This document shows positions 17,999-26,781 of a stretch of DNA of 43,514 bases, one piece after another. Source of the stretch: Enterobacter sp. Cy-643 (GTDB taxonomy: Bacteria; Pseudomonadota; Gammaproteobacteria; Enterobacterales; Enterobacteriaceae). Location of the stretch: contig NZ_VWWV01000011.1 of NCBI RefSeq assembly GCF_011752815.1, positions 1 through 43,514 of the forward strand. The letters are read 5' to 3'. A program made the position numbers and the translations under genes. The number at the start of each line of letters is the position of its first letter. Positions within the stretch are counted from its first letter, which is position 1. The notes beneath the pieces are model-generated. The model ran no database searches. It was not told where the DNA came from and saw only the letters and a list, made by a program, of their open reading frames with translations.

Positions 17999-20443
17999 AT
18001 GTTGATTTTAAGCATTGTCCTTACCGTTGTTCTGCTGGGTGTATTGTTCTATCACCAGGCAAATCTGCTGCTTAGCAGCGTCATTCTGCTCGCGTGGACC
18101 GCCGCGCTGGGTTTCGCTGGCATCTGGTCTTTCTGGGTGCTGGTTCCGCTGGCGGTGATTCTGGTGCCGCTGCTGGTCACGCCGCTGCGTAAATCGCTGA
18201 TCTCCGCGCCGGTTTTCCGTGGCTTCCGTAAAGTGATGCCGCCGATGTCCCGCACCGAAAAAGAAGCCATCGACGCCGGGACGACCTGGTGGGAAGGCGA
18301 TCTGTTCCGCGGCAAGCCGGACTGGCAAAAGTTGCATAATTACCCGCAGCCAAAGCTGACCGCAGAAGAACAGGCTTTTCTTGATGGCCCGGTGGAAGAA
18401 GCCTGCCGTATGGCGAACGACTTCCAGATCACCCATGAGCTGGCTGACCTGCCTCCAGAACTGTGGGCTTACCTGAAAGAACATCGCTTCTTCGCGATGA
18501 TCATTAAGAAAGAGTACGGTGGCCTTGAGTTTTCTGCCTACGCTCAGGCTCGCGTCCTGCAAAAACTGTCCGGCGTTTCCGGGATCCTGGCGATTACCGT
18601 CGGCGTGCCTAACTCCTTAGGCCCGGGCGAACTGCTGCAGCACTACGGCACCGAAGAGCAAAAAGATCACTACCTGCCACGCCTGGCCCGCGGCCTGGAA
18701 ATTCCTTGCTTCGCGCTGACCAGCCCGGAAGCCGGTTCCGATGCCGGCGCAATCCCGGACAGCGGCGTGGTTTGCATGGGTGAATGGCAGGGCGAACAGG
18801 TGCTTGGTATGCGCCTGACGTGGAACAAACGCTATATCACGCTCGCCCCTATCGCCACCGTGCTGGGCCTGGCGTTTAAACTGTCTGACCCGAAACGCCT
18901 GCTCGGCGGCGAAGAAGACCTCGGCATTACCTGTGCGCTGATCCCAACCCACACCCCTGGCGTGGAAATCGGCAAGCGTCACTTCCCGCTGAACGTACCG
19001 TTCCAGAACGGCCCAACCCGTGGGAACGACATCTTTGTGCCAATCGACTTTATCATCGGTGGCCCAAAAATGGCCGGTCAGGGCTGGCGTATGCTGGTTG
19101 AGTGCCTGTCCGTAGGCCGCGGTATCACCCTGCCCTCTAACGCCACCGGCGGCCTGAAATCCGTGGCGATGGCAACGGGTGCTTATGCGCATATCCGCCG
19201 TCAGTTCAAAATCTCTATCGGTAAAATGGAAGGGATTGAAGAGCCGCTGGCACGCATCGCCGGTAACGCCTATGTGATGGATGCTGCTGCCTCTTTAATT
19301 ACCTACGGCATCGTGCTCGGTGAGAAACCGGCCGTGCTGTCAGCGATTGTTAAGTACCACTGTACCCACCGCGGCCAGCGCGCCATTCTTGATGCGATGG
19401 ATATCGTCGGCGGGAAAGGCATCATGCTCGGTGACACTAACTTCGTGGCCCGTGCTTACCAGGGCGCACCGATCGCCATCACCGTTGAAGGCGCCAACAT
19501 TTTGACCCGCAGCATGATCATCTTCGGCCAGGGCGCAATTCGCTGCCATCCGTACGTGCTGGAAGAGATGGCTGCGGCGCAGAATAACGATGTGAATGCC
19601 TTCGATAAGCTGCTGTTCAAGCACATCGGCCACGTGGGCAGCAACAAAATGCGCAGCCTGTGGCTGGGCCTGACCAACGGCCTCGGCAGCAGCACGCCGA
19701 CCCGCGATGCCACTAAACGCTACTACCAGTACATCAACCGCCTGAGCGCCAACCTGGCGCTGCTGTCGGATGTCTCCATGGCCGTGCTGGGCGGGAGCCT
19801 GAAGCGCCGGGAGCGTATCTCTGCTCGCCTGGGTGATGTGCTGAGCCAGCTTTATCTGGCGACGGCGGTGCTGAAACGCTACGAAGATGAAGGCCGTAAC
19901 GAAGCCGATCTGCCGCTGGTTCACTGGGGCGTGCAGGATGCGCTGTTCCAGGCCGAACAGGCAATTGATGACCTGCTGCGCAACTTCCCGAACCGCTTTG
20001 TGGCCGGTACGCTGCGCCTGGTTATCTTCCCGCTGGGCCGCCGTTATGATGCGCCGTCCGACGCGCTGGACCACAAACTGGCGAAAATCCTGCAGGTGCC
20101 GTCCGCAACCCGTTCACGCATCGGCCGCGGTCAGTATCTGACGCCAAGCGAGCATAACCCTGCTGGCCTACTGGAAGCCGCCCTGCTGGATATTATGGCC
20201 GCCGAGCCAATCCACCAGCGCGTATGCAAAGAGCTGAAGCGCAATCTGCCGTTCACTCGCCTGGATGAACTGGCGAAGCAGCTGCTGGGTGAAGGCAAGA
20301 TCACTGCCGATGAAGCGGCGATTCTGACCAAAGCCGAAGCCAGCCGTCTGCGCAGCATCAACGTGGATGAGTTTGATCCGGAGGCGCTGGCAACACAGCC
20401 GGTGAAGGTGCCGGAAAAGCACAGAAAGGTTGAAGCCGCCTGA
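17999..20443 (+). CDS. fadE: Acyl-CoA dehydrogenase FadE
   Basis: This FAD enzyme catalyses the first step of fatty acid beta-oxidation, forming trans-2-enoyl-CoA. The ATG at 17999 gives 814 residues, the E. coli length; the longer frame from 17810 is rejected because GGGAG precedes this start. Two hydrophobic segments fill the first ~65 residues ([26 protein letters not shown]), so the protein is probably tied to the inner membrane. The FAD and substrate region includes [17 protein letters not shown] and [20 protein letters not shown]. The C-terminal ~250 residues are the DUF1974 extension. A terminator follows. Confidence 0.97.
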   Translation: MLILSIVLTVVLLGVLFYHQANLLLSSVILLAWTAALGFAGIWSFWVLVPLAVILVPLLVTPLRKSLISAPVFRGFRKVMPPMSRTEKEAIDAGTTWWEGDLFRGKPDWQKLHNYPQPKLTAEEQAFLDGPVEEACRMANDFQITHELADLPPELWAYLKEHRFFAMIIKKEYGGLEFSAYAQARVLQKLSGVSGILAITVGVPNSLGPGELLQHYGTEEQKDHYLPRLARGLEIPCFALTSPEAGSDAGAIPDSGVVCMGEWQGEQVLGMRLTWNKRYITLAPIATVLGLAFKLSDPKRLLGGEEDLGITCALIPTHTPGVEIGKRHFPLNVPFQNGPTRGNDIFVPIDFIIGGPKMAGQGWRMLVECLSVGRGITLPSNATGGLKSVAMATGAYAHIRRQFKISIGKMEGIEEPLARIAGNAYVMDAAASLITYGIVLGEKPAVLSAIVKYHCTHRGQRAILDAMDIVGGKGIMLGDTNFVARAYQGAPIAITVEGANILTRSMIIFGQGAIRCHPYVLEEMAAAQNNDVNAFDKLLFKHIGHVGSNKMRSLWLGLTNGLGSSTPTRDATKRYYQYINRLSANLALLSDVSMAVLGGSLKRRERISARLGDVLSQLYLATAVLKRYEDEGRNEADLPLVHWGVQDALFQAEQAIDDLLRNFPNRFVAGTLRLVIFPLGRRYDAPSDALDHKLAKILQVPSATRSRIGRGQYLTPSEHNPAGLLEAALLDIMAAEPIHQRVCKELKRNLPFTRLDELAKQLLGEGKITADEAAILTKAEASRLRSINVDEFDPEALATQPVKVPEKHRKVEAA

Positions 20444-20448
20444 CCATT

Positions 20449-20472
20449 AACCCCTCTTATGAGGGGTTTTTT
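20449..20472 (+). terminator. Terminator after fadE
   Basis: AACCCCTC and GAGGGGTT form an 8-bp stem with a TTAT loop, followed directly by a T-run. The yafV start lies 65 bases further on, so yafV probably has its own promoter. Confidence 0.9.
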
Positions 20473-20536
20473 ATTGCCAACAAAAGCACGTTTTCTCGTG
20501 CTACAGTGGAAGAAATATTCTGCTAAGAGGCTGCCG

Positions 20537-21307
20537 ATGGTGTCTGGTCTGAAAGTTTCCGTTCTGCAACAACCGCTCGTCTGGATGGACGGTGCCGCTA
20601 ACCTGCGTCACTTTGATGTGCTGCTGGAAGGCGTGCGCGGGCGTGACCTGATTATTCTGCCGGAAATGTTCACCACCGGCTTTGCGATGGAAGCCGCCGT
20701 GCAGTCAATGCCGGAACAGGAAGTGATTGACTGGATGCAGTTCAAAGCCCAGCAAACCCAGGCGATGATCGCCGGCAGCGCCGCTCTGCAAACCGAACGC
20801 GGGCCGGTAAACCGTTTCCTGCTGGTGCAGCCGGACGGCAAAGTTCACTTCTACGATAAGCGCCACCTGTTCCGTATGGCCGATGAGCATCATCATTATC
20901 AGGCCGGGGAAGAGCGGGTGATTATTGAGTGGAAAGGCTGGCGTATTTTACCGCTGGTTTGCTACGACCTGCGTTTCCCGGTGTGGTCCCGTAACCGCAA
21001 CGATTACGATCTGGCGCTGTACGTCGCCAACTGGCCAGCGCCGCGCTCGCTGCACTGGCAAAGCCTGCTGCAGGCGCGCGCCATTGAGAACCAGGCTTAC
21101 GTGGCAGGCTGCAACCGCGTCGGCACCGACGGCAACGGCCACCATTACCGGGGCGACAGCCGGATCATCAGCCCGCAGGGCGAGATCCTGGCAAGCGTTG
21201 AACCTCACCAGGCAGCACGACTTGATGCCGATCTTTCGCTGATTGCGCTGCGGGAGTATCGGGAGAAATTCCCGGCCTGGCAGGATGCCGATCCTTTCAG
21301 TCTTTGA
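20537..21307 (+). CDS. yafV: Omega-amidase of the nitrilase family (YafV)
   Basis: The family hydrolyses alpha-ketoglutaramate and alpha-ketosuccinamate (methionine-salvage repair) and belongs to the carbon-nitrogen hydrolases. The ATG at 20537 gives 256 residues, the E. coli length, with AAGAGG 8 bases upstream; the frame is open from 20459 but that start is unsupported. The Glu-Lys-Cys set is visible: LPEMFTTGFAM (Glu), YDKRHLF (Lys) and LVCYDLRFPVWS (Cys). In E. coli, ivy lies between this gene and fadE; here it is absent. Confidence 0.95.
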   Translation: MVSGLKVSVLQQPLVWMDGAANLRHFDVLLEGVRGRDLIILPEMFTTGFAMEAAVQSMPEQEVIDWMQFKAQQTQAMIAGSAALQTERGPVNRFLLVQPDGKVHFYDKRHLFRMADEHHHYQAGEERVIIEWKGWRILPLVCYDLRFPVWSRNRNDYDLALYVANWPAPRSLHWQSLLQARAIENQAYVAGCNRVGTDGNGHHYRGDSRIISPQGEILASVEPHQAARLDADLSLIALREYREKFPAWQDADPFSL

Positions 21308-21323
21308 GCATGAAAGCATGGAG

Positions 21324-21352
21324 AAACCGGCCCATCCTGGCCGGTTTTTTTA
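21324..21352. terminator. Bidirectional terminator between yafV and hpxK
   Basis: AAACCGGCC and GGCCGGTTT pair over 9 bases with a CATCCT loop and a T-run on the plus strand. It ends yafV and touches the last codon of the convergent hpxK. It also marks the boundary between the core and the hpx block. Confidence 0.9.
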
Positions 21353-22609
21353 TTGTTCCGCCAATAGAGTGACGGCGCGAGTGAAAGCCTGGACGGCAAG
21401 AGCCACATCGCGTTCAGTGACGGATTCCGCCGGATGATGGCTGATGCCCTTCTCGCAGCGAACAAACAGCATGGCGCTCGGCCAACGCTCGGCGATGGCA
21501 ATGGCGTCGTGCCCTGCGCCGCTTGGCAACGACAGGCTCCGCCCCTGAACTTCGCTCACCGCCTGCGTTAGCGTTGCCTGCAACGCCGCATCACACGGCG
21601 TGGCCGGAATAGCGTAGTAGGCTTCTGCGGTGAACTGCATGCCGCGACGGGCAGCAATGGCTTCCCCTTCGGCAAGAAGCTGGCCCAACAAACTTGCCAG
21701 GCTTTCGTCACGCGGGCTACGAATGTCCAGCGTAAGCTGCACATCGCCGGGGATGACGTTCACCGCGCCTGGCGCGCAGCTTAACGTTCCCACCGTGGCA
21801 ACTTCGTCGGGACCGTGGCAGCGCGTGGCGGATTCAATAAAGGTCATCCACTCGGCGGCAGCGGCCAGCGCATCTTTGCGCAGCGCCATCGGCACGGTCC
21901 CGGCGTGGCCAGCATGGCCGGTAAAGCTGCAGTTCAGGCGACGGGCGCCGTTAATGGCCGTGACCACGCCCAGCGCAAGCCCCTGTTCTTCCAGTACCGG
22001 TCCCTGCTCGATGTGCAGTTCAAGGTAAGCGCTGAAATCGCTTTTTGGCCGCTCCGCGCAGGCCATTCGCGTGGGATCCAGACCGGCAATCGTCATGGCC
22101 TGCGCCACGCTGACGCCGCTGGCATCTTCGCAGCTCAGCCAATGCGCCGGCCAGCTGCCGGTGATGCCCCGGCTCCCCAGCAGGGTAACCCCGAAGCGGG
22201 TGCCCTCTTCATCGCCAAAGCCGACAATTTCAATGGCCTGTTCGAGCTGGATATTGTTTTGATACAGGTACGCGACAACTTCCAGGGCGCACAGCACGCC
22301 GAGCATCCCATCGTAGCGCCCCGCATTGCGCACCGTATCAAGATGAGATCCCAGCAGAATCGCCTGCGCACCTTCTTGCCTGCCTTCATAGCGCCCGCAA
22401 ATATTGCCGACCGCATCCTGCCAGGTCGTCATGCCGAGTTGCTCCATCCAGCTGGCCACCAGCTGATTCGCCCGCAGATGTTGCACCGAAAGGTAAACGC
22501 GAGTCAGCTGGCCCGCGCTTTCGCTGATGGCGGCCAGCCGATCGGCCCTGTCCATGACGCGCTGGGCGGCAATCTCCGCATAATTCACATCCATAAACAG
22601 CGCGCCCAT
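21350..22609 (-). CDS. hpxK: Allantoate amidohydrolase (M20 family, HpxK)
   Basis: This enzyme hydrolyses allantoate to ureidoglycine, CO2 and ammonia. The start is put at the ATG overlapping the hpxJ stop (TAATG) at 22609, giving 419 residues; MDVNYAEIAAQ 15 bases later is the alternative. Metal-binding motifs are GSHLDTVRNAGRYDG, GFGDEEGTRFG and LELHIEQGP, plus SGAGHDA near residue 375. It belongs to the M20/M28 zinc amidase group with AllC and the N-carbamoyl-amino-acid hydrolases. Translational coupling to hpxJ fits successive steps. Confidence in the exact substrate rests on that neighbour and the cluster. Confidence 0.88.
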   Translation of the reverse strand: MGALFMDVNYAEIAAQRVMDRADRLAAISESAGQLTRVYLSVQHLRANQLVASWMEQLGMTTWQDAVGNICGRYEGRQEGAQAILLGSHLDTVRNAGRYDGMLGVLCALEVVAYLYQNNIQLEQAIEIVGFGDEEGTRFGVTLLGSRGITGSWPAHWLSCEDASGVSVAQAMTIAGLDPTRMACAERPKSDFSAYLELHIEQGPVLEEQGLALGVVTAINGARRLNCSFTGHAGHAGTVPMALRKDALAAAAEWMTFIESATRCHGPDEVATVGTLSCAPGAVNVIPGDVQLTLDIRSPRDESLASLLGQLLAEGEAIAARRGMQFTAEAYYAIPATPCDAALQATLTQAVSEVQGRSLSLPSGAGHDAIAIAERWPSAMLFVRCEKGISHHPAESVTERDVALAVQAFTRAVTLLAEQ

Positions 22610-23850
22610 TAGCGGGCACCTTGCGCATAAACGTTCCACGCCGCCTGCATCGCTTCACCCTGCACGCTTTTAAAGCCGAGGCGGTTAAGCACCGCTTCCA
22701 GCGCGGTGAGCGTTTGCAGGACGCAGTCTTTGCGGGCGTTATAGCCCATAGTGCCGATGCGCCAGATTTTGCCCTGCAGCGGGCCGAAGGAGGTGCCGAT
22801 CTCGATATGGAAATCTTCCAGCAGGAGTTTACGCACTTCTTCGCCGTGAACCTGCGCCGGGATAGTCACGCCGAGGACGTTGTTCATCTTGTGGTTAAGG
22901 TCGCCGAAGGTTTCCAGCCCCATGCCCTGGATCCCCGCCACCATCGCCCTGCCGTGCAGCTCATGACGGGCAATGCCGGCGTCCAGACCTTCTTCCAGGA
23001 TAATGCGGGCACACTCGCGGGCAGCAAACAGCATACTCGTCGCTTCGGTGTGGTGATTCAGCCGTTCCGGCCCCCAGTAATCCATGATCATGCCCAGATC
23101 GAAATAGTTGGAGTAGATCATCTCTTCGTCCCCGTCCTGATGGGCGGCAGTGCGAATGCCTTCTTCCACGCATTTACGGCGGCGAATGGCCTCTTCCATT
23201 TTCGGGCTGAGCGTGACCGGTGAGCTGCCTGACGGGCCGCCCAGGCACTTCTGCAATCCGGCGGAAACGGCATCCAGTCCCCAGGCATCGGTGAGCAGTT
23301 CGTTCCCGCCAAACGATGCTGTAGCATCGGTGTAGAACAGCACGCCGTGGCGGCGGCAGATCTCACCCAGCTCGGCCAGCGGCTGCAGCATCGTGGTGGA
23401 AGTATCGCCCTGCACGGTCAGCAGCAGGCGAGGTTTTACCGCTTTGATGGCGTCTTCGATTTGCTGCGGGCTGAATACTTCGCCCCACGGCACTTCAATG
23501 GTGTGCACTTCGGCGCGGCAGCGGCGGGCAATCTCACACAGCAGGTGACCAAAACGGCCAAACACTGGCACAAGCACTTTATCGCCGGGGCGAATAGCCG
23601 ACAGCAAAATGGCCTCGATCCCGGCGCGGGAAGTACCGTCCACCAGCATCGTCCACTTGTTTGTCGTGCGGAAGAGCTCGCGGTACAGCACCATCACCTC
23701 ATTCATATACCCCGTCATCACCGGGTCATACTGGCCAATAAGCTGGCTCGCCATGGCACGCAGCACGCGCGGATCGGCATTGATCGGGCCTGGCCCCATA
23801 AGCAAACGGTGCGGCGGGTTGATCTGGGAAAACTGCTGAATATCAAACAT
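22609..23850 (-). CDS. hpxJ: Ureidoglycine-glyoxylate aminotransferase (HpxJ, PucG-like)
   Basis: This PLP enzyme transfers the amino group of ureidoglycine to a keto acid such as glyoxylate, giving oxalurate. The ATG at 23850 gives 413 residues, with AAGGA upstream. It begins MFDIQQFSQINPPHRLLMGP; the substrate-loop region includes GPINADPRVL. The PLP lysine is K201 (AGLQKCLGGPSG) and the ring-stacking Asp is D175 (YTDATASFGGN). It is a class V aminotransferase close to the characterised Klebsiella pneumoniae HpxJ. It is first in an operon with hpxK. An inverted repeat 29-52 bases upstream of the start may be its operator. Confidence 0.9.
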   Translation of the reverse strand: MFDIQQFSQINPPHRLLMGPGPINADPRVLRAMASQLIGQYDPVMTGYMNEVMVLYRELFRTTNKWTMLVDGTSRAGIEAILLSAIRPGDKVLVPVFGRFGHLLCEIARRCRAEVHTIEVPWGEVFSPQQIEDAIKAVKPRLLLTVQGDTSTTMLQPLAELGEICRRHGVLFYTDATASFGGNELLTDAWGLDAVSAGLQKCLGGPSGSSPVTLSPKMEEAIRRRKCVEEGIRTAAHQDGDEEMIYSNYFDLGMIMDYWGPERLNHHTEATSMLFAARECARIILEEGLDAGIARHELHGRAMVAGIQGMGLETFGDLNHKMNNVLGVTIPAQVHGEEVRKLLLEDFHIEIGTSFGPLQGKIWRIGTMGYNARKDCVLQTLTALEAVLNRLGFKSVQGEAMQAAWNVYAQGAR

Positions 23851-23878
23851 GGCGATTCCTTGAGTCTGAGATTGAAAC

Positions 23879-23902
23879 AAAAGATTCTTATAATCATCTT
23901 TT
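23879..23902. promoter_or_regulatory. Inverted repeat upstream of hpxJ, possible operator
   Basis: AAAAGAT and ATCTTTT flank a 10-base spacer, 29-52 bases before the hpxJ start on the minus strand. A TGAAAC word stands immediately beside it at 23873-23878, and the same word appears in the repeat at the other end of the regulator gene. Confidence 0.45.
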
Positions 23903-24035
23903 GCAACTAATGTGCCAGCCGCAGGCAAAATTTTTTCCGGCTGACAGGCTTAAGCCAGCGCGGAAAAACAGGTTCGGTAAAAACGATGAACTCTTTTGGC
24001 TCCCCCGGAGCGTGCAACTGCACCAGCGAGGAGCG

Positions 24036-24875
24036 TTAACGCTGTTCGAGCTCGTCCAGCTCTGTATACAATTCAGCGATATTATGGATACGCTGACGCC
24101 CGCTGGTCAATGATTCATGCAGCACCGCGTTAGCCAGTAAATTCACCAGGCTCATGGCGCTGCTGTAGCTGTCGAACGCCGAAACGCTATCGAGTGGCGC
24201 GCTCAAATGCCAGCCAGAATAAGCTGCCAGCCCGGTCGAAACGGGCTCGCTCAGCACCACCAGCGGGATACCGCGCTGCTGCAGGCTGGCGAGCAGCGGC
24301 TTGATAATGCGCGGCCTGCGGCGAAACGCCACGGCGACCACGCAATCTTCCGGGCCGATATCCACCAGCTCTTCCGCCAGCGTCTGCCCAGGCTGCGGGA
24401 GCAAATATACGCCGCTGCGCACCTGCAAAAGCTGCTGGCGTAAGTGCATCGCCACCGGCCAGGAGTTACGCATCCCAATGATAAATAAACGCTTCCCGGT
24501 CACAAGGGCATTAACCACTTCGGCAAACGGCCCCGCTTCCAGCTGATTCACCAGCTGAGTGAGGTTCGCCATTTCCTGTTTGTAATGCCGTGCCAGCAGC
24601 GTGTTGCCCTGCACAGCATCGCGGTTTTCCGTCAGCGGCATCCCGCTCTGGCGCAGGGTACGCAGCTCTTCGCGCATATCTTTGTAGCGCTCGTAGCCTA
24701 AGCGCTTAAACAGGCGGCTCACCGTGGCCTTGGACACGCCGGAAAGCCGCGCCAGCTCGGCGCTGTTGTAGCTGATTAAGTCATCAAAGTGGTCAACGAT
24801 GAACGAGGCCACGCGCTGCTCCTGCGGGGAAAAAAGCGCCCATGATGCCCGCAACCGCTCGTCTAACTGTTTCAT
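24036..24875 (-). CDS. RpiR-family transcriptional regulator of the hpx genes
   Basis: The ATG at 24875 gives 279 residues with AGGAG 5 bases upstream. An N-terminal helix-turn-helix (about residues 1-75, including ARLSGVSKATVSRLFKRLGY) is followed by a SIS domain (about 120-260, starting near RLFIIGMRNSWPVAM). RpiR proteins use the SIS domain to sense small, usually phosphorylated or acidic metabolites. It sits between hpxJK and hpxWXYZ, divergent from hpxW, which makes it the likely regulator of both. Its effector could be an intermediate such as oxamate or oxalurate. The Klebsiella gene name could not be assigned with certainty. Confidence 0.88.
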   Translation of the reverse strand: MKQLDERLRASWALFSPQEQRVASFIVDHFDDLISYNSAELARLSGVSKATVSRLFKRLGYERYKDMREELRTLRQSGMPLTENRDAVQGNTLLARHYKQEMANLTQLVNQLEAGPFAEVVNALVTGKRLFIIGMRNSWPVAMHLRQQLLQVRSGVYLLPQPGQTLAEELVDIGPEDCVVAVAFRRRPRIIKPLLASLQQRGIPLVVLSEPVSTGLAAYSGWHLSAPLDSVSAFDSYSSAMSLVNLLANAVLHESLTSGRQRIHNIAELYTELDELEQR

Positions 24876-24894
24876 GCTGACTCCTGTAACTTTT

Positions 24895-24922
24895 GTTTCA
24901 TCAAAGCCTGACACAGTGAAAC
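24895..24922. promoter_or_regulatory. Inverted repeat in the regulator-hpxW divergent promoter
   Basis: GTTTCA and TGAAAC are separated by 16 bases, placed 20-47 bases before the regulator start and 76 bases before hpxW. The half-site TGAAAC is repeated upstream of hpxJ. This fits an autoregulated RpiR operator controlling both directions. Confidence 0.5.
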
Positions 24923-24997
24923 GATCCTCGTCAACCTGGAACATCTCTTGCTTCTGACTCTCCTACCCGAGCGGATTTCCTGCAAGAGAAGAAAAAT

Positions 24998-26581
24998 ATG
25001 CAAAGCAATATGGCCCCCGGTGGCATGGCGGTGACGCCCCATCATCTGGCTTCTGAAAGTGCGCTGTCTGTGCTGCGCCAGGGCGGTGATGCCATTGAAG
25101 CGATGGTCGCCGCAGCCGCGAGTATTGCGGTCGTTTATCCCCATATGAACGGTATTGGCGGGGATGGATTTTGGCTGATTGTTCCGCCTGAGGGAGAACC
25201 CGTTGCCATCGACGCCAGCGGGGCTTCCGGATCGCTGGCGTCACTGGATTTCTACCGGGGAGAACGCGCCATTCCCCATCGAGGCACTCGCGCTGCGTTG
25301 ACCGTGCCCGGCACGCTGAGCGGCTGGGCAGAAGCGCTGAAAGTGTCATCGGAGCTTGGCGGCGGGCAAATACCGCTTTCCCGCCTGATGGCCGATGCTA
25401 TTCGCTATGCGGCGGACGGGATCCCGGTCACCGCCTCTCAGGCGAACGCGACGCAAAGCAAATACGCCGAGCTGGTTGATATTCCCGGATTTGCTGAAAC
25501 ATTCCTGCAGCATGGTGACGCACCCGCGACCGGGAGTCGTTTCACGCAGCCCCGACTGGCCGCGACCCTGACACGAATAACGGTAGAAGGCCTGGACAGT
25601 TTTTATCGTGGTCCGCTGGCCTCAATCATTGCCGAAGAGCTGGCCGGGCTGGGGATACCAGTCACAGCTGACGATCTGGCGGCGCACCGGGCTACTCGTA
25701 CCAAACCGCTTCGGCTTGAGCACCAGGCCGGGGAAGTTTTTAATCTCGCCCCGCCGACGCAAGGGCTGGTCTCGCTGGCAATCCTCGGCATTACCGACCG
25801 TCTGTCGATGGCAAACGCCAGTGAAGTTCAGACCGTACACCGCATCGTGGAAGCCACCAAAAAAGCCTTTGCGCTGCGCGACACGCATATCACCGACCCA
25901 CGCCTGATCGATACCTCAATACAAAACCTGCTGGATCCCGAAGAGTTGGATCTGCTGGCCGCAAAAATTGATGACCAAAACGCCGCCCCGTGGGGCAAAG
26001 GCAAAGGCCCCGGCGACACGGTCTGGATGGGCGTCATCGACGGTAACGGCCTGGCCGTGTCGTTTATTCAAAGTATTTATCACGAATTCGGCAGCGGGGT
26101 TGTGCTGCCCGAAAGCGGCGTGCTGTGGCAAAACCGCGGGGCGTCTTTCAGCCTCGATGCAGAGCACCTGCTGGCGCTGGCACCGGGCAAAAAACCGTTC
26201 CACACCCTGAATCCGGCAGCGGCCAGGCTTGCGGACGGCAGGACGCTGGTTTACGGCTCGATGGGCGGCGATGGGCAGCCGCAGACGCAGGCCACAATCT
26301 TTACCCGCTATGTACTTCAGGGCGCCGGTTTACAAGAGGCGATCTGCGCGCCTCGCTGGCTGCTGGGACGTACCTGGGGACAGGTTTCCGACAGCCTCAA
26401 GCTTGAAAACCGCTTCAGCCCAGACACCGTAAACGCGCTTGAAGCCCTGGGACACGAGGTAGAAACGCTCCCCGCCTTCAGCGAGATCGTCGGCCACGCC
26501 GGCGCCATCGTCAGACATACCAATGGCATGCTCGAAGGTGCGTGGGATCCGCGCAGCAACGGCAGCGCCGCAGGCTTTTGA
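24998..26581 (+). CDS. hpxW: Oxamate amidohydrolase (HpxW, gamma-glutamyltransferase fold)
   Basis: HpxW hydrolyses oxamate to oxalate and ammonia, as shown for the Klebsiella pneumoniae enzyme. The 527-residue precursor is of the Ntn-hydrolase family and is expected to cut itself before a Thr; the visible candidate is T341 in KGPGDTVWMGVIDGNG, the position of the GGT nucleophile. The glycine-rich GIGGDGFWL (about 52-60) and late YGSMGGDGQPQTQAT motifs match the family. There is no signal peptide, so it is cytosolic, unlike true periplasmic GGT. It heads the hpxWXYZ operon. Confidence 0.9.
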   Translation: MQSNMAPGGMAVTPHHLASESALSVLRQGGDAIEAMVAAAASIAVVYPHMNGIGGDGFWLIVPPEGEPVAIDASGASGSLASLDFYRGERAIPHRGTRAALTVPGTLSGWAEALKVSSELGGGQIPLSRLMADAIRYAADGIPVTASQANATQSKYAELVDIPGFAETFLQHGDAPATGSRFTQPRLAATLTRITVEGLDSFYRGPLASIIAEELAGLGIPVTADDLAAHRATRTKPLRLEHQAGEVFNLAPPTQGLVSLAILGITDRLSMANASEVQTVHRIVEATKKAFALRDTHITDPRLIDTSIQNLLDPEELDLLAAKIDDQNAAPWGKGKGPGDTVWMGVIDGNGLAVSFIQSIYHEFGSGVVLPESGVLWQNRGASFSLDAEHLLALAPGKKPFHTLNPAAARLADGRTLVYGSMGGDGQPQTQATIFTRYVLQGAGLQEAICAPRWLLGRTWGQVSDSLKLENRFSPDTVNALEALGHEVETLPAFSEIVGHAGAIVRHTNGMLEGAWDPRSNGSAAGF

Positions 26582-26592
26582 GGAAAATACCA

Positions 26593-26781
26593 ATGAACCA
26601 ACCTTCTTTTGAGTGGCAGCACTACATTGCCCTGATGGAGCAACTGCTCGCCGTGCCGCTGACCGATGAGCGCCGTAGAGAGCTGGAGTTTCAGCTGGCG
26701 CGCATTGCGGCCATGGCTGAACCGCTGATGGCCTTCCCGCTTGCCGACCGCCAGGAAACCGCCGGAGTCTATACATTATGA
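26593..26781 (+). CDS. hpxX: Small AtzG-like subunit (HpxX, DUF4089)
   Basis: The ATG at 26593 gives 62 residues (MNQPSFEWQHYIALMEQLLA), largely helical, with no catalytic motif. It resembles AtzG, the small GatC-like partner that the amidase AtzE needs to fold. Its stop overlaps the start of hpxY by ATGA, which fits a stoichiometric complex. It follows hpxW after 11 bases, with AGGA upstream. Confidence 0.85.
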   Translation: MNQPSFEWQHYIALMEQLLAVPLTDERRRELEFQLARIAAMAEPLMAFPLADRQETAGVYTL

